This document shows, in pieces, positions 1 to 7,960 of a DNA stretch of 64,000 nucleotides (the first letter of the stretch is position 1; every line of letters starts with the position of its first letter). The notes beneath the pieces are model-generated. The model did not search any database. It was not told the DNA's origin and saw nothing but the letters and a program-made list of their open reading frames with translations. A program made the translations under genes and the position numbers. The stretch is from Winogradskyella vidalii (GTDB lineage: Bacteria; Bacteroidota; Bacteroidia; Flavobacteriales; Flavobacteriaceae): NCBI RefSeq assembly GCF_013403955.1, contig NZ_JABFDG010000001.1, positions 620,001-684,000 on the forward strand, written 5' to 3'.

Positions 1-1460
1 TGGGCTTGCTGCTATTGTTTAATGGTGGCTTTATGCTTACAGCAACTTTAATTAGTTTAATCTATAAAGATGGTGTTACCTTAAGATTGTTTTTAGCTGG
101 TGTTGTAACCCTTTTAATAGGGGTTATGGTGATGTATAGAACAAAAGACCATCGCAAGGAAATGAACAAGCGCGAAGGGTATATAGTGGTTGCTTTTGGT
201 TGGATAGTGATGTCGCTCTCCGGAGCACTACCTTATGTAGCAACAGAAGCTATTCCTTCTTTCACCGATGCGTTTTTTGAAACCATGTCTGGTTATACGA
301 CTACAGGGGCGAGTATTTTAAATGATATCGAGGTGATTCCTGAAGGGGTTTTGTTCTGGCGAAGTATGACGCATTGGATAGGTGGGATGGGAATTATTGT
401 TCTAGCTATTGCTATATTGCCTTTACTTGGAGTAGGAGGTATGCAGTTATTTGCAGCTGAAGCTCCTGGCCCAAGTGGCGATAAATTACACCCTAGAATT
501 ACTGATACCGCTAAACGCTTGTGGTTAATTTATGTCGGTTATACAGCTGCAGAAACGATACTTTTACAAGTTGCGGGCATGTCTTTTTTCGACGCCATAA
601 ACCATGCATTAAGCACTTTATCAACAGGAGGATTCTCTACCAAAAACGCGAGTGTAGCGTATTGGAATGATAATCCAGCGATACAATACATTATTATATT
701 CTTTATGTTTTTAGCAGGGACTAACTTTGTCTTAAGTTACTACCTCTTTAAAGGTAAGGTTTCAAAGATTCTGCATGACGAAGAGTTTAGACTCTACTTT
801 AAATTTATAGTTGGCTTTACACTTGTTGCAGCACTTTTAATCTACTTTAAAGCTGATATGTCGCTTTCCTCTATAGATCACCCAATGGTGTTAGGTAAAG
901 CAGAAAGTGCGCTAAGACATAGTTTGTTTCAGGTGTTAACTGTGGTTACAACAACAGGTTTTGTTTCTGCAGATTATACGATGTGGACCCCTTTTTTAAC
1001 TGTTTTCTTTTTTGGAATGATGTTTCTGGGCGGTTCAGCTGGGAGTACTTCTGGAGGTGTAAAGGTAATACGTCAATTGATTTTAGTTAAGAATAGCTTT
1101 TTAGAATTTAAGCGCGCCTTACATCCTAATGCTATTATTCCTGTGCGTTACAATGGAAAATCGGTATCTAAAGATATTGTGTTTAATGTGTTAGGGTTCT
1201 TTATCCTTTACATGTTATCGTTTATTGTTGGTGCTCTAGTGTTCTCTATGTTTAATATGGATTTTGCTTCTGCTATTGGATTATCGGCATCGAGCCTAGG
1301 TAATGTGGGGCCTGCTTTAGGAGATTTTGGTCCTGTAAATAATTATGCTGCCTTACCAGCTTTAGGAAAGTGGTGGGCCTCTTTTTTAATGCTTATTGGT
1401 CGATTAGAATTGTTTACCGTTCTGATTTTATTAACCCCTTTCTTTTGGAGAAATCGTTAA
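1..1460 (+). CDS. trkH: TrkH-type potassium transporter subunit, 5' end cut by the window
   Basis: This is an integral inner-membrane K+ translocating subunit of the Trk/Ktr family. The frame is open from base 3 and the protein already reads GLLLLFNGGFM, so the true start lies to the left of the window. The four pore-loop signatures are visible in order: TTTGAS, STGGFST, TTTGF and SSLGNVG, embedded in strongly hydrophobic helices. A TrkA-type regulatory partner would be expected; it is not downstream, so it is either to the left or unlinked. The C-terminus (FFWRNR) is a normal TrkH end. Identification at family level is secure; Trk versus Ktr membership cannot be decided from this fragment. 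Confidence 0.93.
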   Translation, partial: GLLLLFNGGFMLTATLISLIYKDGVTLRLFLAGVVTLLIGVMVMYRTKDHRKEMNKREGYIVVAFGWIVMSLSGALPYVATEAIPSFTDAFFETMSGYTTTGASILNDIEVIPEGVLFWRSMTHWIGGMGIIVLAIAILPLLGVGGMQLFAAEAPGPSGDKLHPRITDTAKRLWLIYVGYTAAETILLQVAGMSFFDAINHALSTLSTGGFSTKNASVAYWNDNPAIQYIIIFFMFLAGTNFVLSYYLFKGKVSKILHDEEFRLYFKFIVGFTLVAALLIYFKADMSLSSIDHPMVLGKAESALRHSLFQVLTVVTTTGFVSADYTMWTPFLTVFFFGMMFLGGSAGSTSGGVKVIRQLILVKNSFLEFKRALHPNAIIPVRYNGKSVSKDIVFNVLGFFILYMLSFIVGALVFSMFNMDFASAIGLSASSLGNVGPALGDFGPVNNYAALPALGKWWASFLMLIGRLELFTVLILLTPFFWRNR

Positions 1461-1652
1461 TTGCTTATAAGTTGTTTCAGTACTTAAGTATGACTTTTTT
1501 TTAGTACTGATTACTTATTCGTCTAATGATAATTGCTTAGTTTTTCTGTTGTAATTCAGGGTTATATTTAAAATTCAGGGATATAATTTAGTATTTGTTA
1601 ATTATTATCCGTATTTTTTCAAAAAGAATAATCCCTCATAATATTATAAATC

Positions 1653-1907
1653 ATGAAATCAATAATAGCACAACGTTTAAAAAACAGGGCTCTAAGTTCT
1701 AAAAGATTTCATTTTACAACAAAAGGTTTATTAAATTCAAACTACAAACGTATTGTAAAATACAGTTTTAAAAAGGCACGTAAAAAATCAATATTCGGAA
1801 TTAGACAACGTATTAAATCACGACAATTGAGCAAGGAAAGCCTTAGAGCTTCTTTGGTATTGAAATTGTCTGTTTTTGTGGGTGTTGCTATTATAATTTT
1901 GTTTTAA
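1653..1907 (+). CDS. Small, very basic protein with a C-terminal membrane helix
   Basis: This 84-residue product is not one I recognise. Residues 1-65 are extremely rich in Lys and Arg (for example KKARKKS and RQRIKSRQ), and residues 67-84 are a hydrophobic stretch (LVLKLSVFVGVAIIILF) that could anchor the tail in the membrane. There is no N-terminal signal peptide, so the topology would be tail-anchored with the basic part in the cytoplasm, where it could touch nucleic acid or lipid headgroups; that is inference. It stands alone between trkH and a convergent aminotransferase gene and shares a terminator with it. Clean ATG start and moderate length support a real gene, but without homologs this is uncertain. 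Confidence 0.55.
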   Translation: MKSIIAQRLKNRALSSKRFHFTTKGLLNSNYKRIVKYSFKKARKKSIFGIRQRIKSRQLSKESLRASLVLKLSVFVGVAIIILF

Positions 1908-1972
1908 TAATTACAGCCCCTAAGAATTCTATTTAGACGATTTTGTCAATCTTAAAATTACAATCAATTCAT

Positions 1973-2010
1973 AAAAAAAAGTTGCAACATTAACTGCTGC
2001 AACTTTTTTT
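1973..2010. terminator. Bidirectional intrinsic terminator
   Basis: An A-tract runs into a hairpin with arms AGTTGCA and TGCAACT, followed by a T-tract. It lies between two convergent genes (small basic protein and aminotransferase) and can serve both strands. Confidence 0.8.
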
Positions 2011-2033
2011 ATATGGAGTATAAAAATTATATT

Positions 2034-3218
2034 TTAACTTAAAGCCGTTTTAATACGTTTGATTGCTTCTTTAATTTCATCTTGTGATGCCGCATAAGAA
2101 ATACGGATACAATCTTTATTTCCAAAAGCTTCACCTGTAACAGTTGCTACTAAGGCTTCTTCTAATAAGAATAAAGAAAAATCAGTGGCGTTATTAATCG
2201 TTTTTCCTTTAATGGTTTTTCCAAAATAAGCGGATACATTAGGGAATACATAAAACGCTCCTTCTGGTTCATTCGTTTTAAACCCTTCAATTTCACCTAG
2301 TAAGTTTAAAATAAGTTGACGTCTTTCCTTAAACTCATCTACCATGTACTTTATGCTTGATGGATCAGCTTCTAAAGCTGTAATTACAGCACGTTGTGCA
2401 ATACAATTAGCACCACTAGTAATTTGCCCTTGTATTTTATTACATGCTCTAGCAATCCAATCAGGTGCACCTATATAACCAATTCTCCAACCGGTCATAG
2501 CAAAGGCTTTAGAAACCCCGTTTACAGTAATGGTTCTATCGTACATGTCTTCAAATTCAGCCATACTGAAATGCCCCCCTTTAAAATTGATATGCTCATA
2601 AATTTCATCAGAAACAACATAGATATTTGGGTGTTTCTGTAACACATCTGCTAAAGCTCTTAATTCTTCTTTACTATAAACAGAGCCACTTGGATTACAA
2701 GGCGAACTGTACCAAATCATTTTTGTTTTTGGTGTAATTGCAGCTTCCAATTGCTCAGCGGTCATTTTAAAATCCGTGTCAATAGAAGTTTGAACCTCTA
2801 CTGGTACACCTTCACTTAACTGAACAATATCACTGTAACTTACCCAATAAGGACAAGGTAAAATAACTTCATCTCCAGGGTTTAGCATCACAGAAGCAAT
2901 GTTCGCTAAAGCTTGTTTTGCTCCAGTAGATACCACAACCTGTGGTAAGGTGTAACTAAGATTATTGTCGCGCTTAAATTTTGTAATTACAGCTTGTTTC
3001 AAATCTACATAACCATCAACAGGTGTATAACTGTTGTAGTCTTGGTTTATAGCTTCAATTGCAGCTTCTTTAATAAAATCTGGCGTGTTAAAATCGGGTT
3101 CCCCTAAACTTAAGCCAATAATATCTTTTCCTTCTGCGCGTAGTTCTCTTGCTTTTGCTGCCATTGCCAGCGTAGCTGATGTGGATAGGTTATTAATTCT
3201 ATCTGAAAGTTGGTTCAT
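2034..3218 (-). CDS. PLP-dependent aspartate aminotransferase (class I)
   Basis: This fold-type I aminotransferase transfers the amino group of aspartate (or a related amino acid) to 2-oxoglutarate. The 394-residue length is typical of the AspC/AAT type Ib group. Visible motifs are NPSG near residue 174, the PLP-binding DEIYEH near 204, and the Schiff-base lysine K237 in SKAFAMTGWRIGY. A C-terminal RISYA segment carries the Arg that holds the substrate carboxylate. The gene follows the desaturase on the same strand with 17 bases between them and probably shares its promoter. Substrate preference (aspartate versus aromatic or prephenate) cannot be settled by reading. Confidence 0.9.
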   Translation of the reverse strand: MNQLSDRINNLSTSATLAMAAKARELRAEGKDIIGLSLGEPDFNTPDFIKEAAIEAINQDYNSYTPVDGYVDLKQAVITKFKRDNNLSYTLPQVVVSTGAKQALANIASVMLNPGDEVILPCPYWVSYSDIVQLSEGVPVEVQTSIDTDFKMTAEQLEAAITPKTKMIWYSSPCNPSGSVYSKEELRALADVLQKHPNIYVVSDEIYEHINFKGGHFSMAEFEDMYDRTITVNGVSKAFAMTGWRIGYIGAPDWIARACNKIQGQITSGANCIAQRAVITALEADPSSIKYMVDEFKERRQLILNLLGEIEGFKTNEPEGAFYVFPNVSAYFGKTIKGKTINNATDFSLFLLEEALVATVTGEAFGNKDCIRISYAASQDEIKEAIKRIKTALS

Positions 3219-3235
3219 AAAATGTAAATATTGAA

Positions 3236-4336
3236 TTAGGCTTGCATTGCAGGACGCATTCCCATTTCTTTTAAAAATTTGAAATGTGCTGCAATTGCTT
3301 TTCGTGTTGTTTTGTATTCTTTGTATGGTAAATTAAATTCTTTTGCTGTAGACTTTACTATTTCTGCAATTTTACCATAATGAATATGGCTAATGTGTGG
3401 AAATATATGGTGCTCTACTTGGTGATTTAAACCGCCAGTGTACCAATTGATAATTTTACTCTTAGCACCAAAATTTACCGTGGTCTTAAGTTGATGAATT
3501 GCCCAGGTGTTTTTCATTGTGCCATCTTTTTCTGGTAAAGGCATTTCCGCTTCTTCCATAACATGGGCTAGTTGAAATACGACACTTAAAATTAAGCCAG
3601 CAACATAATGCATAAGCACAAAGCCAATTAAAATTTTATACCATGCAATATCTGTTAGTAATAATGGTAATACAATCCACATAGAAATGTAGATTAATTT
3701 AGAAATCACTAATTTACTCCAATTTACCACAGGATTTGGAAATTGACCATAAGATAATTTACGCTTCATGTAGCGTTTCATCTGTTGAAAATCGGTCGTA
3801 ATTGCCCAGTTAATGGTTAATAGGCCATATAATAAAATTGAGTAATAATGTTGAAACCTATGATGCTTTCGCCATTTTGTATGTTCAGAAAAACGTAAAA
3901 TTCTACCAGCTTCTAAATCTTCATCATGGCCGTGTATATTTGTATAGGTATGGTGTAGGACGTTGTGTTGTACTTTCCAGTTATATACATTTCCGGCTAA
4001 TATATAGATACTACTTCCCATTAAACGGTTGACCCATTCTTTGTTAGAAAAAGCACCATGATTACCATCGTGCATGACGTTCATACCTACACCTGCCATA
4101 CCAACTCCCATAACAATAGTTAAGAGTAATTGTGCCCAAGTTGGGATGTCTAAGGTTAGTAATAAGAAATAAGGGGTTAAAAATAAGGCAAACATAATAA
4201 TGGTTTTAACCCATAATTGCCAATTGCCTGTACGTTTAATGTTGTTTTCTTTAAAGTAACTGTTAACGCGCTTATTTAGAGTTCTAAAGAACTTAGCTGA
4301 ATCTGTTCTAGAGAATGATAATGTTTGTTGTGCCAT
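3236..4336 (-). CDS. Membrane fatty acid desaturase, acyl-lipid/linoleoyl-CoA desaturase type
   Basis: This di-iron membrane desaturase introduces double bonds into fatty acyl chains and so adjusts membrane fluidity. The three histidine boxes are present: HDGNH at 89-93, QHNVLHH around 123-129, and HQVEHHIFPH near the C-terminus. The HQVEHH form of box 3 is the one typical of front-end and linoleoyl-CoA-type desaturases. No cytochrome b5 domain is fused, so electrons must come from a separate donor. Hydrophobic segments near 45-63, 68-85 and 215-255 fit the usual four-helix topology. It is the first gene of a two-gene transcript with the aminotransferase and has a good promoter about 55 bases upstream. 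Confidence 0.9.
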   Translation of the reverse strand: MAQQTLSFSRTDSAKFFRTLNKRVNSYFKENNIKRTGNWQLWVKTIIMFALFLTPYFLLLTLDIPTWAQLLLTIVMGVGMAGVGMNVMHDGNHGAFSNKEWVNRLMGSSIYILAGNVYNWKVQHNVLHHTYTNIHGHDEDLEAGRILRFSEHTKWRKHHRFQHYYSILLYGLLTINWAITTDFQQMKRYMKRKLSYGQFPNPVVNWSKLVISKLIYISMWIVLPLLLTDIAWYKILIGFVLMHYVAGLILSVVFQLAHVMEEAEMPLPEKDGTMKNTWAIHQLKTTVNFGAKSKIINWYTGGLNHQVEHHIFPHISHIHYGKIAEIVKSTAKEFNLPYKEYKTTRKAIAAHFKFLKEMGMRPAMQA

Positions 4337-4388
4337 TTGCTATTAATTTATATTATAACGTAAGGGATTGAAATTCATTATAACATAG

Positions 4389-4415
4389 CAAAGATAGTTA
4401 ATAAATAAAAAGCAA
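4389..4415 (-). promoter_or_regulatory. Bacteroidota-type promoter of the desaturase gene
   Basis: Read on the minus strand, TTG (4415-4413) is followed after 16 bases by TATCTTTG (4396-4389), a perfect TAnnTTTG -7 box. The desaturase ATG is about 53 bases downstream. Confidence 0.6.
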
Positions 4416-4456
4416 TCATAATCGTTTAACTTAAAATTATACAGATTAAAATTAAG

Positions 4457-4464
4457 TATTTTTG
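4457..4464 (+). promoter_or_regulatory. -7 promoter box of rsmG
   Basis: TATTTTTG matches the Bacteroidota -7 consensus TAnnTTTG. The TTG of this box would otherwise be read as the first codon of the longest open frame, so the box decides in favour of the ATG at 4480. It is divergent from the desaturase promoter. Confidence 0.6.
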
Positions 4465-4479
4465 CAGAAAGAAAATTTT

Positions 4480-5109
4480 ATGGAGCTAATTTTAAAGTAT
4501 TTTCCCAATTTAACAAATCATCAAATCCAACAATTTGAAGCCTTAGAAGGGTTGTATAAAGATTGGAATAGCAAAATAAATGTGATTTCTCGTAAAGACA
4601 TTGATGAGCTATATCTAAGACACGTTTTACATTCAATGGGAATTGCTAAAATAATAGATTTTGCACCAAACTCTTCCATTTTAGACGTTGGTACAGGCGG
4701 TGGATTTCCTGGCGTGCCATTAGCAATATTGTTTCCTGAATGTCAATTTCACTTGGTAGATAGCATCAATAAAAAACTAAAAGTGATTAATGCGGTATGC
4801 GAGGCTATTGAGTTAACTAATGTAAAAACCACACACAGTAGAGTAGAAGCTATTGATGAAACATTCGATTTTATAGTAAGTAGAGCGGTAACCACCATGC
4901 CAGAGTTCACGTCTTGGATAAAAGGAAAAATTGCTAAAACTCAAAAAAACGATTTAAAAAACGGTATTCTCTATTTAAAAGGTGGCGATTTAACTGAAGA
5001 ATTAAAACAATACAAAACGGTTAAAGCATTCTTATTATCAGATTATTTTGAAGAGTCATTTTTTGAAACTAAAAAAGTAATCTACCTTCCTTTAAAATTT
5101 AAAAACTAA
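4480..5109 (+). CDS. rsmG: 16S rRNA m7G527 methyltransferase RsmG
   Basis: RsmG (GidB) methylates N7 of G527 in 16S rRNA using SAM. The SAM-binding motif LDVGTGGGFPGVPLAI is present in its family-specific form, followed by the HLVDSINKKLKV segment and the SRAVTTMPEF region. The length of 209 residues matches the family. I start at ATG 4480 (MELILKYF) because the upstream TTG at 4462 lies inside a TAnnTTTG promoter box. The gene stands alone; a hairpin-forming palindrome follows about 120 bases later. Loss of this gene gives low-level streptomycin resistance in other bacteria. Confidence 0.94.
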   Translation: MELILKYFPNLTNHQIQQFEALEGLYKDWNSKINVISRKDIDELYLRHVLHSMGIAKIIDFAPNSSILDVGTGGGFPGVPLAILFPECQFHLVDSINKKLKVINAVCEAIELTNVKTTHSRVEAIDETFDFIVSRAVTTMPEFTSWIKGKIAKTQKNDLKNGILYLKGGDLTEELKQYKTVKAFLLSDYFEESFFETKKVIYLPLKFKN

Positions 5110-5229
5110 TTTTTTACTGACCTGTAATCTCTTAAACTTTTTTCAGCCGGAGTAAAATCACTGAAAACAGGGAGGCATTAAATTGCCTTATTTCAGAATT
5201 TTACACTATATAATAAAAGTTATTATTCG

Positions 5230-5259
5230 TTTTCTAAAACAGTAGTCTGTTTTAGAAAA
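5230..5259. repeat. Perfect 13-bp palindrome in the leader of the MORN-type repeat protein
   Basis: The arms TTTTCTAAAACAG and CTGTTTTAGAAAA are separated by TAGT. The palindrome ends 29 bases before the ATG at 5289 and is not followed by a T-tract, so it could be an operator or a 5' leader hairpin rather than a terminator of rsmG. Confidence 0.6.
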
Positions 5260-5288
5260 TAAATTTCACATTATAAATCATATTCTAA

Positions 5289-7859
5289 ATGAATTTATTC
5301 TCTAAAAAAATTATTCAAACCACACTTGTATTAACAATTGGTATCTTTTTTTTGTCAACAGAAGTAGAAGCTCAGCAAGACACCATTTATTATAATATTA
5401 ACTGGAAGGAAACCGTAAAAGATAGTGCTGCTTTTTTTAGACCACCAGTTAAAAAAGAAGGTGATTTATTTCGTATTGAAGATTATTTTGTCTCTGGTCA
5501 GCTTCAAATGAGTGGGTTGTCTAAAACAGCAGATAATACCATTTGGCAGGGGAAAGTAAGTTGGTATACTAATGAGGGGAAGGTCTATCAAATTGGTCAT
5601 TATGATAACAATAGATTAGAGGGCGAATTTATCTCCTATCTTAATAATAAGAAATTGGTCGCTACTTATGAAAATGGATTTTTTCGTGGAGGTGCTATTA
5701 ATAGAGCGCAGGGAAGTAATAGCTATTATACAGAAGTAAAGAACGATACTATTAAAGAGATTATTTATGGTGATGATATTAATGGCATCCGTTACGAAAA
5801 TTACAGCAAACTAAAAGGCGGGCGATTTTTAGCTAAATACTATGGTGAAAATGGTGAGTTAATAGGTGAGCTTGTAACTCTAGATAATGGCTATGTTAAA
5901 GGTGTTGAGGTTTTTTATTACTTTGAGCCGTTAAGTGTTAAACAAATAAGATACTATCCTTATGAGCGATTGCTTGGTGAAACTTTTTTTTATGAGAATG
6001 GACAAGTAAGAACCAAATTTGAATTAAAGCCAGAATATAAAAGTACGTTTTATACCCAAGAAGGGGTAGAGCTCGGTAGTTTAACCTACACCATAAATGA
6101 TGGATACTTACAACCTGAGAATGGTACAGAAATTAAATTTTCGTATAGTTCTATAACGACTCAGTCAAATGTGATTAATTCTATAAATACCTATAAAGAA
6201 GGTAAGCTACAAAGAACAGAACTGCGTTATCAAGATGGAACTACTAAGTCTATAACGAACTATATCAATGGTGTTAGAGAATTACAAATTAGTTATGACG
6301 AAGATGGTGAAGAAATAGCACGGATGACTTATGAAAATTATTATCCGTTGACGGGAACTGAAATATCTGGCAATAAGCAAACCACTTATCTTGAAGGTGA
6401 GCTTGTTAAAGAAATTGATTTTTACAAAGAAAGCAAACTTGTATTTAGCGAAAAAACACAAGACAAAGAAATCTATTATGATAAAAAAGGAAATGTTCTT
6501 GGAACTCTAGAATTAGAATATGCTAATAAATATGCAAAAGCTTTAAATGGAAAACGCTTTTATGCAGGTTACAATATTGATATTGCTAGTATTGAAACCT
6601 ATAAAGATGGCTATGTTATAGAGCGCACTACTTTTACATCAAAATTATCAGGTAAAAATGAATATACAGATTTTAAGCGTACCACCTATTTTGAAGATCA
6701 AGGCTATAAAAAATTAAGAGAGGTTACTTATTATAGTAATGGATCTAAACAAAGTGATTTTGAATATAAAGGTTATGATAAAAAGCTAGGAAAATTCTAT
6801 AATAAAAACGGCGACCTTATAGGAACCTATGATTACGAAAAAAAGGATGGTGTACTTTACGAGTTTTTTCATGAGTCTGACGTCATTCGTTTAATAAAGG
6901 AAGAAGTTGAAGGTCGAGTTATTAAACTAAAGCAATATGATTATGGTGTTAATCGCGACTATGGTGAAATAGATGCTGTTTTAGTAGAAGAATTAGATGT
7001 TACCTGTTGTTCTAAATCGTACAAAAAAGATGGAGAGGTCTTTGCTGAGTTAACCTACAAAGATGGTGAGCCTTGGGAAGGTACTGTTTATGATGCTGTG
7101 GGACGCGTTAAATACACCATAGCGAAAGGGATGCGTAATGGGGTCTATACAAAATACGGTTATGGTCAAAACACCATTTTAGAAGAAGGCCAATTTGTAG
7201 ACGATAAAAAAGAAGGGGTTTTAAAAATCTATAATTATAATGGGCAATTACAATCTAGTGAAACCTATTTAAATGATAAGTTAGAAGGGAAAGCCAATTA
7301 TTATGATGATAAGGGAGCGCTTACTCATAGTTTAATTTATAAAGATGACAAGCCTTTTGAAGGTACTAAGGTTATAGCAGGAGGTTATGATATTAAACCC
7401 ACAGAAGAAACTTATAAAAATGGCTTGGTTACAAAACGTATTTCATATAATAAAAAAGGAAAACAAGTTACTCAGTATAAGGATGGGAAAGCTGTGCAAA
7501 CCATAGCTTATCACAAAGACTCAGACAAAAAACGATTAAGTTATACCGTAGACGATTATTTTTTAAATGGTGAAGTGATTCGCTATGATAAAAGTGGGAA
7601 AGAGCAACATAGAGCATTATTTGAAAATAACAAGTTAGCATCAGGAACTGTTTTTGTAACAAGTCGTGATACCTATGATAAAAGAGCAGCCTATATTATC
7701 TTAAATAAAAACGAAAAGTCCATGAGTGTAACAGTTAAAGGTTACGACGATGAAGTACTATTTTTTGCTGAAGAGAATTTGGCTGCAGGCAATTGGGTTA
7801 AATATATAAATAAACTCAATATTTATTCAACCAATTTAATACCCGAAAACTTATATTAA
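5289..7859 (+). CDS. Large secreted MORN-type (YwqK-like) repeat protein
   Basis: The 856-residue product starts with a signal peptide (about residues 1-28, ending near VEAQQ). The rest consists of many degenerate beta-hairpin repeats of the MORN_2/YwqK kind, typified by phrases such as YENGQVRT, YKDGEPWEGTVYD, EEGQFVDDKKEG and YNYNGQLQSSETY. Such repeats form long beta-sheet solenoids and are common in exported Bacteroidota proteins; no catalytic motif is visible. I see no T9SS sorting domain at the C-terminus, so it may remain periplasmic or on the inner side of the outer membrane. It is monocistronic between a leader palindrome and a strong terminator. Function unknown. Confidence 0.75.
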   Translation: MNLFSKKIIQTTLVLTIGIFFLSTEVEAQQDTIYYNINWKETVKDSAAFFRPPVKKEGDLFRIEDYFVSGQLQMSGLSKTADNTIWQGKVSWYTNEGKVYQIGHYDNNRLEGEFISYLNNKKLVATYENGFFRGGAINRAQGSNSYYTEVKNDTIKEIIYGDDINGIRYENYSKLKGGRFLAKYYGENGELIGELVTLDNGYVKGVEVFYYFEPLSVKQIRYYPYERLLGETFFYENGQVRTKFELKPEYKSTFYTQEGVELGSLTYTINDGYLQPENGTEIKFSYSSITTQSNVINSINTYKEGKLQRTELRYQDGTTKSITNYINGVRELQISYDEDGEEIARMTYENYYPLTGTEISGNKQTTYLEGELVKEIDFYKESKLVFSEKTQDKEIYYDKKGNVLGTLELEYANKYAKALNGKRFYAGYNIDIASIETYKDGYVIERTTFTSKLSGKNEYTDFKRTTYFEDQGYKKLREVTYYSNGSKQSDFEYKGYDKKLGKFYNKNGDLIGTYDYEKKDGVLYEFFHESDVIRLIKEEVEGRVIKLKQYDYGVNRDYGEIDAVLVEELDVTCCSKSYKKDGEVFAELTYKDGEPWEGTVYDAVGRVKYTIAKGMRNGVYTKYGYGQNTILEEGQFVDDKKEGVLKIYNYNGQLQSSETYLNDKLEGKANYYDDKGALTHSLIYKDDKPFEGTKVIAGGYDIKPTEETYKNGLVTKRISYNKKGKQVTQYKDGKAVQTIAYHKDSDKKRLSYTVDDYFLNGEVIRYDKSGKEQHRALFENNKLASGTVFVTSRDTYDKRAAYIILNKNEKSMSVTVKGYDDEVLFFAEENLAAGNWVKYINKLNIYSTNLIPENLY

Positions 7860-7879
7860 CGTTAAGTTATAGAATATAA

Positions 7880-7911
7880 AAAACCGTTTAAATAATTATT
7901 TAAACGGTTTT
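7880..7911. terminator. Long palindromic terminator between convergent genes
   Basis: A perfect 32-base palindrome with arms AAAACCGTTTAAATAA and TTATTTAAACGGTTTT. It is placed just after the MORN-type gene and downstream of the convergent Omp28-like gene, and can act in both directions. Confidence 0.75.
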
Positions 7912-7960
7912 ATTTGAAAACAAATGAAAGGGTATTACTTATAATGTATGTAATACATCT

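Noticed and set aside
1555..1583. Short direct repeat ATTCAGGG(T/A)TATA between trkH and the small basic protein
   Set aside because: Only two copies of 14 bases in AT-rich DNA; too weak to call a site.
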